Position numbers and translations under genes: made by a program. Under the pieces are notes generated by a model. It searched no databases, was not told the DNA's origin, and worked only from the letters and a program-made list of their open reading frames with translations. Below are positions 34,642-42,872 of a DNA stretch of 64,000 bases, piece after piece. Position 1 is the first letter of the stretch, and each line of letters begins with the position of its first letter. This stretch comes from Streptomyces griseochromogenes (GTDB lineage Bacteria > Actinomycetota > Actinomycetes > Streptomycetales > Streptomycetaceae), in contig NZ_CP016279.1 in NCBI RefSeq assembly GCF_001542625.1, forward strand, positions 7,316,001 to 7,380,000, given 5' to 3'.

Positions 34642-35667
34642 ATGCGCATTGGTGTCCTCACGTCCGGCGGCGACTGCCCCGGCCTGAACGCCGTCATCCG
34701 GTCCGTCGTGCACCGCGCCGTCGCCGACCACGGCGACGAGGTCATCGGCTTCCGGGACGGCTGGAAGGGCCTCCTGGAATGCGACTACATGAAGCTCGAC
34801 CTCGACGCCGTGGGCGGCATCCTGGCCCGCGGCGGCACCATCCTCGGCTCCTCCCGGGTCCAGCCCTCGCACCTGCGGGACGGCGTCGAGCGGGCCAAGG
34901 GCCATGTCGAGGAGCTCGGCCTGGACGCGATCATCCCGATCGGCGGCGAGGGCACGCTGAAGGCGGCCCGGCTGATGTCGGACAACGGTCTGCCCATCGT
35001 CGGTGTCCCCAAGACCATCGACAACGACATCGCTGTCACGGACGTGACGTTCGGCTTCGACACGGCCGTGGGTGTCGCGACCGAGGCCCTCGACCGGCTG
35101 AAGACCACCGCCGAGTCGCACCAGCGCGTGCTGGTCGTGGAGGTCATGGGCCGGCACACCGGCTGGATCGCGCTGCACTCCGGCATGGCGGCCGGCGCGC
35201 ACGCCATCGTCGTACCGGAACGGCCCTTCGACATCGAGGAGTTGACGAAGAAGGTCGGCGAGCGGTTCGAGGCGGGCAAGCGGTTCGCCATCGTGGTCGC
35301 CGCGGAGGGGGCCAAGCCGCGGCCCGGCTCCATGGAGTTCGACGAGGGCGGCAAGGACGTCTACGGCCACGAGCGCTTCGCGGGGATCGCGCGGCAGCTG
35401 TCGGTCGAGCTGGAGCAGCGGCTCGGCAAGGAGGCGCGGCCGGTGATCCTGGGGCATGTGCAGCGCGGTGGGACGCCGACCGCCTATGACCGGGTGCTGG
35501 CCACCCGGTTCGGATGGCACGCGGTGGAGGCGGTGCATCGTGGGGAGTTCGGGCAGATGACGGCGTTGCGGGGGACCGACATCGTGATGGTGCCGCTGGC
35601 GGAGGCCGTGGAGACCCTGAAGACGGTTCCCGCTGAGCGGTACGAAGAGGCCGAGTGCGTGCTGTAG
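34642..35667 (+). CDS. pfkA: 6-Phosphofructokinase
   Basis: The 341-residue enzyme phosphorylates fructose 6-phosphate in glycolysis. It has GGDCPGLN near the N-terminus, IGGEGTLKAA, PKTIDNDI and the C-terminal LGHVQRGG pattern. The length and single domain fit the actinobacterial pfkA group (several paralogues in Streptomyces). GGEGT rather than GGEDT at the phosphoryl-donor loop supports ATP rather than pyrophosphate use. The ATG at 34642 follows GAGAAGG. Confidence 0.92.
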   Translation: MRIGVLTSGGDCPGLNAVIRSVVHRAVADHGDEVIGFRDGWKGLLECDYMKLDLDAVGGILARGGTILGSSRVQPSHLRDGVERAKGHVEELGLDAIIPIGGEGTLKAARLMSDNGLPIVGVPKTIDNDIAVTDVTFGFDTAVGVATEALDRLKTTAESHQRVLVVEVMGRHTGWIALHSGMAAGAHAIVVPERPFDIEELTKKVGERFEAGKRFAIVVAAEGAKPRPGSMEFDEGGKDVYGHERFAGIARQLSVELEQRLGKEARPVILGHVQRGGTPTAYDRVLATRFGWHAVEAVHRGEFGQMTALRGTDIVMVPLAEAVETLKTVPAERYEEAECVL

Positions 35668-35700
35668 GGGGCTTGCCGTAGGGGTTTCGGTTTCGTCGCC

Positions 35701-35746
35701 GGGTGCGGGTGCGGCGTGGCTTGTCGCGCGGTTCCCCGCGCCCCTT
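35701..35746 (+). repeat. Dispersed intergenic repeat, short form
   Basis: GGGTGCGGGTGCGGCG and GGCTTGTCGCGCGGTTCCCC, ending CGCGCCCCTT, form a copy of the family also seen at 25821-25866. It lies downstream of pfkA, about 100 bp before the ctaG-like gene. Confidence 0.55.
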
Positions 35747-35849
35747 CGGGGCACGTTGCGGCCCACCCCGGTCACAGGAGTGTCCGGGGGCGCCCGTACC
35801 CTGAGTGCGGACAGAAAGCGCACAACCCCCACGAATCAGGAGCCGCCGG

Positions 35850-36800
35850 ATGGATCACAGCGGGCACGGCATGATGATGGATCTGCCGCCGTTCACGCTG
35901 GGGCGGGGGCTTCAGTGGTCGGCGGATCCCTTCTTCCTCATCGCCTGCGTGGCCGGGCTGGCTCTGTACGGGTGGGGTGTCGTGCGGCTGCGCCGGCGCG
36001 GGGACGCCTGGCCCGTGGCCCGTACGGTGTCGTACGTCGTCGGCGTGCTGACCATCATGCTGGTCATGTGCACCAAGCTGAACGACTACGGCATGGTCAT
36101 GTTCAGCGTGCACATGGTGCAGCACATGGTGATCAGCATGCTCTCGCCGATCCTGATCCTGCTGGGCGCCCCGGTCACGCTCGCGCTGCGCGCGCTGCCG
36201 GTGGCCGGCAAGGGCCGCAAGGGGCCGCGTGAGCTGCTCCTCGCACTGCTGCACAGCCGGTACATGCGGGTCATCACCCACCCGGTGTTCACCATCCCGC
36301 TGTTCATCGCGAGCCTGTACGCGCTGTACTTCACGCCGATGTTCGACTTCCTGATGGGGTCGAGGGCCGGGCACATCGCGATGATGGTGCACTTCCTCGC
36401 CGTGGGTGTCGTGTTCTTCTGGCCGATCATCGGGGTGGACCCGGGTCCGCACCGGCCGGGTCACCTGATGCGGATGCTGGAGCTGTTCGCGGGCATGCCG
36501 TTCCACGCGTTCTTCGGCATCGCGTTGATGATGGCCTCGGAGCCGATGATCGACACGTTCAAGCACCCGGCCGCCTCGCTCGGCATCGACGCGCTCTCCG
36601 ACCAGAACGCGGCCGGCGGGATCGCCTGGGCGTTCAGCGAGATCCCGTCCGTGCTGGTGCTGATCGCGCTGCTGTTCCAGTGGTACGGCTCCGAGCAGCG
36701 GCAGGCCAAGCGCAAGGACCGGGCCGCCGACCGGGACGGCGACAAGGAGCTGGAGGCGTACAACGCCTACCTGGCTTCGCTCAACGCGCGCGAGGGCTGA
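35850..36800 (+). CDS. CtaG-family cytochrome c oxidase assembly membrane protein
   Basis: The 316-residue integral membrane protein has about seven helices, a His- and Met-rich N-terminus (MDHSGHGMMMD) and conserved HMVQHM (residues 91-96), typical of the caa3-type CtaG family that delivers copper to cytochrome oxidase. The start ATG at 35850 is chosen because AGGAG is correctly placed and the His/Met-rich start is family-typical. It is probably monocistronic. Confidence 0.85.
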   Translation: MDHSGHGMMMDLPPFTLGRGLQWSADPFFLIACVAGLALYGWGVVRLRRRGDAWPVARTVSYVVGVLTIMLVMCTKLNDYGMVMFSVHMVQHMVISMLSPILILLGAPVTLALRALPVAGKGRKGPRELLLALLHSRYMRVITHPVFTIPLFIASLYALYFTPMFDFLMGSRAGHIAMMVHFLAVGVVFFWPIIGVDPGPHRPGHLMRMLELFAGMPFHAFFGIALMMASEPMIDTFKHPAASLGIDALSDQNAAGGIAWAFSEIPSVLVLIALLFQWYGSEQRQAKRKDRAADRDGDKELEAYNAYLASLNAREG

Positions 36801-36871
36801 GTACGCCGTATCCCCTCCCGGGGGAAATCGGGGCACCATGGTCGAGGACGGACCATGAGGAGGGTGCCGCG

Positions 36872-37039
36872 ATGCCCGGTTCCACGAACGGTTCCACCAA
36901 GGCGATGGGGGCGATGACCGTCGGCGGGCTCGTCGTCGTGACGGCCTACACGGTCGCCCTCGGCAGCAACGGCTGGCTGTGGTTCGGCTGGGTGGTGCTG
37001 GGGCTGCTCACGCTCGCCATGGTCGTCACCCAGTCCTAG
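36872..37039 (+). CDS. Small membrane protein, conserved in Streptomyces
   Basis: The 55-residue protein has two short hydrophobic helices (MTVGGLVVVTAYTVAL and FGWVVLGLLTLAMVVT). The ATG at 36872 follows a GAGGAGGG ribosome-binding site. It lies between the ctaG-like and Lrp genes. Function unknown; the size and helices suggest a small regulatory or structural membrane peptide. Confidence 0.68.
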   Translation: MPGSTNGSTKAMGAMTVGGLVVVTAYTVALGSNGWLWFGWVVLGLLTLAMVVTQS

Positions 37040-37077
37040 GTTCCCGCGCCGCGGGCGTGGCTGATTACAGTGCCCGC

Positions 37078-37563
37078 ATGAACAGCAGGACCGCGTCCTT
37101 CGACGACCTCGACCGGAAGATCATCACCGCGCTGATGGCGAACGCCAGGACCAGCTTCGCCGAGATCGGCGGGGCGATCGGGCTGTCGTCCACCGCGGTC
37201 AAACGGCGCGTGGACCGGCTGCGGGAGACCGGTGTGATCACCGGGTTCACGGCGACCGTGCAGCCCTCCGCGCTCGGCTGGCGCACGGAGGCGTACGTCG
37301 AGGTGTACTGCGAGGGCGCGGCCCCGCCACGGCGCCTGGCGGAGGTCGTGCGCAACCATCCGGAGATCACGGCGGCCATGACGGTGACCGGCGGCGCGGA
37401 CGCGTTGCTGCATGTCCGGGCGCGGGACGTGGAGCACTTCGAGGAGGTGCTGGAGCGGATTCGCGCCGAGCCGTTCATCCGGAAGACGATCAGCGTGATG
37501 GTGCTGTCCCACCTGCTCCCGGAAAGCCCGGAAGCGGGCGCCACCCACGCGGCGCCCCAATGA
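37078..37563 (+). CDS. Lrp/AsnC-family transcriptional regulator
   Basis: The 161-residue protein has an N-terminal helix-turn-helix (ITALMANARTSFAEIGGAIG, then LSSTAVKRRVDRLRETG) and a C-terminal RAM/effector domain (TAAMTVTGGADALLHVRARD). It directly precedes the DDAH-rocD genes and probably controls arginine/ornithine catabolism in response to an amino acid; inverted repeats in the gap may be its sites. ATG at 37078. Confidence 0.88.
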   Translation: MNSRTASFDDLDRKIITALMANARTSFAEIGGAIGLSSTAVKRRVDRLRETGVITGFTATVQPSALGWRTEAYVEVYCEGAAPPRRLAEVVRNHPEITAAMTVTGGADALLHVRARDVEHFEEVLERIRAEPFIRKTISVMVLSHLLPESPEAGATHAAPQ

Positions 37564-37596
37564 TCGAGGAGTAAACCTCCACGCGCGCAGTTCTCG

Positions 37597-37704
37597 TGCG
37601 TTCTGCCCGGTGAGAACGCAGCGATGCTGCGCATGCGCGCAGCTTTCGTTTCTTGTCGTGCCTCTCCGTCACTTCCTACCGTTGTGTCACCCCTCAGTGA
37701 CACA
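37597..37704. promoter_or_regulatory. Cluster of inverted repeats upstream of the DDAH-rocD operon
   Basis: Three perfect inverted repeats lie between the Lrp gene and the DDAH GTG start: TGCGTTCT/AGAACGCA (37597-37604, 37613-37620), GCTGCGC/GCGCAGC (37626-37632, 37637-37643) and TGTGTCAC/GTGACACA (37683-37690, 37697-37704). They could be Lrp operators or stems of a structured leader. The last lies just before the ribosome-binding site GCGGAGGAAA. Confidence 0.5.
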
Positions 37705-37727
37705 CAGGAAAGCGGAGGAAACCCTCT

Positions 37728-38537
37728 GTGGCCGAAAGCCGTGTGCCGCGCCCTCGGCGCTTCCTCGTCTGCGAACCCAGACACTTCGCCGTGCAGTACG
37801 CGATCAATCCCTGGATGCATCCCGACACACCGGTCGACGTGGATCTGGCCCAGGAGCAGTGGCAGGCGCTGATCCGCGCCTACCGCGCCCACGGCCACAG
37901 CGTCGAGACGGTCGATCCGGTCCCGGGCCTGCCCGACATGGTCTTCGCCGCGAACGCGGCGTTCGTGGTCGCCGGCCGGGTCTTCGGCTCCCTGTTCCAC
38001 GCTGCGGAGCGGCGCCCCGAGTCGGTGCACTACGACACCTGGTTCAAGGCGGCCGGCTACGACGTGTACCGCCCCGAGGCGGTCACCGAGGGCGAGGGCG
38101 ACCTGGTGTGGACGGGCCGGTACGTGCTGGCCGGCACCGGGTTCCGCACCACTCGTGAGGCCCACCGTGAGGCGCAGGAGTTCCTCGGGCACCCGGTGAT
38201 CGGCCTGACCCTGGTGGACCCGTACTTCTACCACCTGGACACGGCGCTGTTCGTCCTGGACGACGACAACATCGTCTATTACCCGGAGGCCTTCTCGCCG
38301 GGCAGCCGGGAGGTGCTGGGGCGCCTGTACCCGGACGCGGTGCTCGCCACCCGCGACGACGCGATGGCCTTCGGCCTGAACTCCGTGTCCGACGGCCGGC
38401 ACGTCTTCATCTCCCCCAAGGCCGAGGCGCTGGCCGAGCGCCTCGACAACCACGGTTACGTCCCCGTCCCCGTCGACCTGTCGGAGTTCCACAAGGCCGG
38501 CGGTGGCATCAAGTGCTGCACCCAGGAGATCCGCTGA
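37728..38537 (+). CDS. Dimethylarginine dimethylaminohydrolase (DDAH) family amidinohydrolase
   Basis: The 269-residue guanidino-group-modifying protein has the C-terminal nucleophile in GGGIKCCTQEIR, a His in YFYHLDTAL and the substrate-binding FAANAAFV region. DDAHs split methylated arginines into citrulline; in actinobacteria they are often paired with ornithine aminotransferase. Its stop overlaps the rocD ATG (TGATG), so the two are co-translated. GTG start at 37728 after GCGGAGGAAA. Confidence 0.88.
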   Translation: MAESRVPRPRRFLVCEPRHFAVQYAINPWMHPDTPVDVDLAQEQWQALIRAYRAHGHSVETVDPVPGLPDMVFAANAAFVVAGRVFGSLFHAAERRPESVHYDTWFKAAGYDVYRPEAVTEGEGDLVWTGRYVLAGTGFRTTREAHREAQEFLGHPVIGLTLVDPYFYHLDTALFVLDDDNIVYYPEAFSPGSREVLGRLYPDAVLATRDDAMAFGLNSVSDGRHVFISPKAEALAERLDNHGYVPVPVDLSEFHKAGGGIKCCTQEIR

Positions 38538-39754
38538 TGACCGCACCCGCGCACGAGCGCACGTCCGACGACCTGATCAAGGCGGAGGAGCCGGTCCTCG
38601 CGCACAACTACCACCCTCTGCCCGTGGTCGTCGCCCGGGCCGAGGGCACCTGGGTGGAGGACGTCGAGGGCCGCCGCTACCTCGACATGCTGGCCGGCTA
38701 CTCGGCGCTCAACTTCGGCCACCGGCACCCGGCGCTGACCGAGGCCGCGCACCGCCAGCTGGACCGCCTCACCCTCACCTCGCGCGCCTTCCACAACGAC
38801 CGGCTGGCCGAGTTCGCCGAGCGGCTCGCGGCGCTGACCGGTCTGGACATGGTGCTGCCGATGAACACCGGCGCGGAGGCGGTGGAGAGCGGCATCAAGG
38901 TGGCCCGCAAGTGGGCCTACGACGTGAAGGGCGTCCCCGCCGACCGGGCGACGATCGTGGTGGCGGCGGAGAACTTCCACGGCCGTACGACGACGATCGT
39001 GAGCTTCTCCACGGACGAGACCGCCCGGACGGGCTTCGGCCCCTTCGCACCCGGCTTCCGGATCGTGCCGTACAACGACCTGGCGGCACTGGAGGAGGCG
39101 GTCGACGAGACGACGGCCGCGGTGCTGATCGAGCCCATCCAGGGCGAGGCCGGGGTCGTCATCCCGGACGAGGGCTATCTGGCCGGCGTCCGTGAGCTGA
39201 CCCGCCGCAAGGGCTGTCTGTTCATCGCGGACGAGATCCAGTCGGGTCTCGGCCGCACCGGCACCACCCTCGCCGTGGAGCACGAGGGCGTCGTCCCGGA
39301 CGTGCTGCTGCTCGGCAAGGCGCTGGGCGGCGGCATCGTGCCGGTGTCGGCGGTGGTAGCCCGGCGCGAGGTGCTGGGCGTGCTGAACCCGGGCGAGCAC
39401 GGCTCCACGTTCGGCGGCAACCCGCTCGCGGCGGCGGTCGGCACGGCCGTGGTCGAGCTGCTGGAGACCGGTGAGTACCAGCGGCGGGCCGCCGAGCTGG
39501 GCGTGATCCTGCGGGACGGGCTGGCCGAGCTCGTCGGCAAGGGTGTGGTCGGCTTCCGGGCGCGCGGGCTGTGGGCGGGCGTCGACATCGACCCGGTGAT
39601 CGGCACCGGCCGCGAGGTCAGCGAGCGTCTGATGCGCGAGGGGATCCTGGTGAAGGACACCCACGGTTCCACGATCCGGCTGGCGCCCCCGCTGACCATC
39701 ACGGCGCAGGAACTGCGTTCCGCGCTGGCGGCGCTGGAGAAGGTCCTGGTCTGA
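38537..39754 (+). CDS. rocD: Ornithine aminotransferase
   Basis: The 405-residue fold-type I PLP enzyme converts ornithine to glutamate semialdehyde. The PLP lysine is in LLLGKALGGGIVP, with TGAEAVESGIKVARK, GRTTTIVSFSTD and EHGSTFGGNPLA, all typical of OAT. It is the second gene of the DDAH-rocD operon. ATG at 38537 overlaps the upstream stop. Confidence 0.93.
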   Translation: MTAPAHERTSDDLIKAEEPVLAHNYHPLPVVVARAEGTWVEDVEGRRYLDMLAGYSALNFGHRHPALTEAAHRQLDRLTLTSRAFHNDRLAEFAERLAALTGLDMVLPMNTGAEAVESGIKVARKWAYDVKGVPADRATIVVAAENFHGRTTTIVSFSTDETARTGFGPFAPGFRIVPYNDLAALEEAVDETTAAVLIEPIQGEAGVVIPDEGYLAGVRELTRRKGCLFIADEIQSGLGRTGTTLAVEHEGVVPDVLLLGKALGGGIVPVSAVVARREVLGVLNPGEHGSTFGGNPLAAAVGTAVVELLETGEYQRRAAELGVILRDGLAELVGKGVVGFRARGLWAGVDIDPVIGTGREVSERLMREGILVKDTHGSTIRLAPPLTITAQELRSALAALEKVLV

Positions 39755-39758
39755 GGCG

Positions 39759-39795
39759 CCGTGGGGGCCGGTGCCGGCGGCACCGGCCCCCACGG
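39759..39795. terminator. Strong bidirectional terminator between rocD and the DUF305 gene
   Basis: The 17-bp arms CCGTGGGGGCCGGTGCC (39759-39775) and its perfect reverse complement (39779-39795) enclose a 3-nt loop. It lies between the ends of two convergent genes and should end transcription from both sides, though no U-run follows. Confidence 0.85.
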
Positions 39796-39803
39796 GCCGT
39801 TCG

Positions 39804-40415
39804 TCAGCTCTTGCCGAGGAGCTCGTTCATCTCCTCGATCTCGGCGTTCTGCGCGGTGACGACGGCGTCCGCCATGGTCTTGGCGGGCCCGTAGGCGCCC
39901 TTCTCCTTCTCCGTGCCGGCCATCTGGACGGCGCCCCGGTGGTGCTCGACCATCATGGACAGGAACTTCGTGTCGAAGTCCTTGCCCTCGGCCTTCCGCA
40001 GCTCGGCCATGTCGCCGTCGCTCATCGTCCCGGTCATGCCGGAGTGACCCGAGTGGTCCATGCCGGCCATGGGCACCTGCTCGCCCCAGGCCTTGAGCCA
40101 GCCGGTCATGGTGCGGATCTCGGGGCCCTGCGCGTTCTCGATGCGGGTGGCGAGATCCTTCACCCGGGCCGAGGAGGCCCGGCCGGCGGCGAGCCGTGCC
40201 ATCTCCAGGGCCTGTCGGTGGTGCGGGATCATGCCCTGCGCGAAGGAGATGTCCTGGGCGTTGTGGGCGGTGGTGGCCGACGCGCCCGGGGAGGCGGACG
40301 TGCCGTGCCCGGCGTGGCCGCCCGCGCCGCCGCCACCGCAGGCGACGAGAAGGAGGGCGGCGGTCGCCGCGACCGTGGTCAGGGCTGCACGGCGGATCAG
40401 GGTGGGCGTGGTCAT
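39804..40415 (-). CDS. DUF305 lipoprotein
   Basis: The 203-residue secreted lipoprotein has a lipobox LLLVACGG (lipidated Cys26) and two copies of a His-rich block: MIPHHRQALEMARLA and MVEHHRGAVQMA. DUF305 proteins are linked to metal, mainly copper, handling. The ATG at 40415 gives a standard signal peptide. A DUF6153 gene lies upstream on the same strand. Confidence 0.87.
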   Translation of the reverse strand: MTTPTLIRRAALTTVAATAALLLVACGGGGAGGHAGHGTSASPGASATTAHNAQDISFAQGMIPHHRQALEMARLAAGRASSARVKDLATRIENAQGPEIRTMTGWLKAWGEQVPMAGMDHSGHSGMTGTMSDGDMAELRKAEGKDFDTKFLSMMVEHHRGAVQMAGTEKEKGAYGPAKTMADAVVTAQNAEIEEMNELLGKS

Positions 40416-40514
40416 GCTGGAACTCCTGTGGTTCTCGAGGGATGTCGGGCACGCGTGAGCACGACCGCGCACGCTCCGCCGAGAGGGCGGGCGCGGTGCG
40501 GCCGGCGGGGCCCG

Positions 40515-40952
40515 CTAGATCCGCAGGAGTTGGAGTTCGGCCAGGGAGGGCGGGGCGCGGGCGCCTTCCGGATCCGTGGCCGTACGGGAGCGCGGACACG
40601 GGTCCGGCGCGGGAACGGCCACGGGGTCGGGGACCGGGGCGGGCAGCTGCGGGCCGCCGTTCAGCGCACCCGACGCGCAGGCGGGGTCGGCGTGGTGCAG
40701 CCGGCCGCCACCGCAGTGACCGTCGGCGTCCGGGCAGTCGTCCCGTGCGGCAGAGGCGACGGTGGCGGTGGCGGTGTGGTGCGCCGGACGACCGGGCTCC
40801 GGACCACCGTGCTCCGCATGCCCCGGGCCCCCGCCGGGCCCGAGCGCGTGCATGCCCAACAGCCCCACCAGCACGGCCAGCACGAGCAGCACGCGCTGCC
40901 GCCGACGGGGCGGGCGCGGTGCGCGTGGTCCGGTGCTGAGCATCGGAGCCAT
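40515..40952 (-). CDS. DUF6153-like small membrane/secreted protein
   Basis: The 145-residue protein has a basic start, one hydrophobic segment (VLLVLAVLVGLLGMHALG) and a long His-, Cys- and Pro-rich tail (DDCPDADGHCGGGRLHH), the pattern of DUF6153 proteins found beside DUF305 genes in Streptomyces. Metal binding by the His/Cys tail is a reasonable inference. An alternative ATG at 40943 drops three residues. Confidence 0.65.
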   Translation of the reverse strand: MAPMLSTGPRAPRPPRRRQRVLLVLAVLVGLLGMHALGPGGGPGHAEHGGPEPGRPAHHTATATVASAARDDCPDADGHCGGGRLHHADPACASGALNGGPQLPAPVPDPVAVPAPDPCPRSRTATDPEGARAPPSLAELQLLRI

Positions 40953-41025
40953 CGTACGGGGGAGGCCTCGAGCGCCCACCGGGGGTTCGGGGCACGGCGC
41001 TCCGCCCGAAGGGGCCGCGCGCGGG

Positions 41026-42180
41026 TCAGGGCCGCAGACCGGCCAGACGGCGCAGTTCGGTGCGGGCCGACTCGGCCCGCGGTACGTCCGGCGCGCTGAA
41101 GTGGACCTCCACGTTCGCCGTGCCGCCGTCCTCGGGACCGCGTGCCTCCAGGACGCCGGGGACGGCGGCGGCCCGCTCGCGCAGTCCGGGCACGGGGGGC
41201 AGCTGGGTGCGGCCGACGATGCCGGGGCGCGGTTCGTGCGACAGGGGGCCGAGGGGCTCGCCGAGCGCGGCCCGGACGAACTCGTCCCACAGGTCGTAGC
41301 CGTGCGCGTGGTGCACCATCCGCGGGATGCCGAGTCCGCCGGGGCGGATCGCCACCTCACCGACGACGGGGCCCCGCGCGGTCCCGAAGACTTCCAGGTG
41401 GGTGACGCCGTCGCGCAGTTCGATCGCGGCGGCCACCCGGCGGTGCAACTCGAGCACCTGCTGGGCGAAGGGGTCGGACTGGTCCATGACGTAGCCGCTG
41501 TCGACCTCGGGGGGCGTGTCCAGCGGAACGGTGAAGTAGCGGGACACCGCGGCCCGGCGCACCACGCCGTCCCGGACGACGCCGTCGCAGTGGTACTCGG
41601 CGGAGAACTCCACGAGCCGCTCCACGAGTACGGGCACGCCCCGCGCGCCGAGGTCGTCGAAGGCTCCCTCGTCGAGCCGGCGCCGGAACTCCTGCGGGGA
41701 GCCGACGCGGTAGGTCCTGGTCGCCATGGCGCCGAAGACGGGTTTGATCACCACCGGCCAGCCGGTGTGCTCGGCGGCGCGCGGCACGTCCCGCAGGGAG
41801 CCGGCCTGCGCGCAGTCCGTCACCGGCACGCCGGCGGCGCGCAGCCGGTCCTTCATGGCCCGCTTGTGCGCGGCCCACAGGGACTGGTCGAAGGACTGAC
41901 CGGGCACGCCGAGCAGGGAGCGGACGAGGCCGGCGGCCACGACGCTCTTCTCGGTGGCCGCGACGACGCGCTCGGGGGCTCCGTCACGGGACAGCTCGTA
42001 CGCGGCCCGCTCGACCTGGCCCAGATCCTCGAAGCTGTCGACGAAGGCGGTGTCGCAGCCCTCGTAGAGGTCCGCGTACGCCTTGCGGGTGATCACCTGC
42101 AGACGCAGGTCCTGACGTGCCCTCAGGGCCTGGAGGACCTCGGTCTTGTCGGAACTGAGCAGCAGCACACGGCGGCTCAC
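41026..42180 (-). CDS. ATP-grasp enzyme 1 of the phosphonate cluster
   Basis: The 384-residue protein has an ATP-grasp core: GWPVVIKPVFGAMA (nucleotide-binding Lys), PVLVERLVEFSAEYHCDGVV and VVGEVAIRPGG. These enzymes join a carboxylate, via acyl phosphate, to an amine, as in the L-amino-acid ligases RizA/RizB of rhizocticin. It is the last gene of the minus operon; the GTG at 42180 overlaps the metallophosphoesterase stop. It resembles the plus-strand ATP-grasp gene at 54644 (both have EYHCDGVV and SRYFT), so the two are paralogues within one cluster. Confidence 0.85.
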   Translation of the reverse strand: MSRRVLLLSSDKTEVLQALRARQDLRLQVITRKAYADLYEGCDTAFVDSFEDLGQVERAAYELSRDGAPERVVAATEKSVVAAGLVRSLLGVPGQSFDQSLWAAHKRAMKDRLRAAGVPVTDCAQAGSLRDVPRAAEHTGWPVVIKPVFGAMATRTYRVGSPQEFRRRLDEGAFDDLGARGVPVLVERLVEFSAEYHCDGVVRDGVVRRAAVSRYFTVPLDTPPEVDSGYVMDQSDPFAQQVLELHRRVAAAIELRDGVTHLEVFGTARGPVVGEVAIRPGGLGIPRMVHHAHGYDLWDEFVRAALGEPLGPLSHEPRPGIVGRTQLPPVPGLRERAAAVPGVLEARGPEDGGTANVEVHFSAPDVPRAESARTELRRLAGLRP

Positions 42181-42869
42181 GCGCTCTCCTCGTGGCGTCG
42201 CGACCCGGACGGATCGCAGAGGTGGTAGGTGACGGTGGCGGCGTCCTCGTCGACGACGACCCAGGCGGGGGACGGCCCGCGTTCGGGCGCGGCCGTGGCC
42301 ACCGAGCCCACGTTGACGACGTAACGGGCACCGGATGCCAGGTGGACCGGCTCGTCGAAGCGCACGGGCAGCCGCCGGGCGGCGGCGTGGCCGGTGCCGG
42401 GCAGCGGCACCTGGTGCAGGGCACTGCGGTGGTGGTGGCCGTGGACGAGGACGCGGCCGGGGAAATCGGCGTCCACCGGCGACCACACCCCCGGCTCCGT
42501 CTCCCGCCAGGGCAGCGGATGTCCGTGGCAGTACACGGCGAAGCCGGTGCGGTGTTCCAACGGGGCCCGCAGCAGGGGCGGTGTCCACGGGGGCAGGTGT
42601 GCGGGCGGCACCAGGGAGGCGATGCGTTCCTCCTGGTTGCCGCGCAGCAGCAGCACCCCGTCCAGCAGCTCGGCGGTGCGCGGGTCCGCCTCGAAGACGT
42701 CCTCGACGGTGCGGAACACGTGTGCAGCGGCCCGGCTCTTGCTCACCCGGCACTCGAAGACGTCGCCCAGGCAGATCACGTGGTCGACGTGCTGCCGCCG
42801 GATCCTCGCGAGAACCTCGCCCAGTGCCGCGATGTCCCCGTGGACGTCGGTGAGTACGGCGTAGCGCAC
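42177..42869 (-). CDS. Calcineurin-like metallophosphoesterase
   Basis: The 230-residue metal-dependent phosphoesterase has DVHGD, CLGDVFE, the third motif RGNQEE (His of the usual GNHE replaced by Gln), CHGHPLP and HGHHH. The Gln change removes a residue that usually helps catalysis or phosphate binding, so the substrate or rate may be unusual. It lies between two ATP-grasp genes, so it may remove a phosphate from a pathway intermediate. It overlaps the next gene (GTGA). Confidence 0.83.
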   Translation of the reverse strand: MRYAVLTDVHGDIAALGEVLARIRRQHVDHVICLGDVFECRVSKSRAAAHVFRTVEDVFEADPRTAELLDGVLLLRGNQEERIASLVPPAHLPPWTPPLLRAPLEHRTGFAVYCHGHPLPWRETEPGVWSPVDADFPGRVLVHGHHHRSALHQVPLPGTGHAAARRLPVRFDEPVHLASGARYVVNVGSVATAAPERGPSPAWVVVDEDAATVTYHLCDPSGSRRHEESA

Positions 42870-42872
42870 GGT

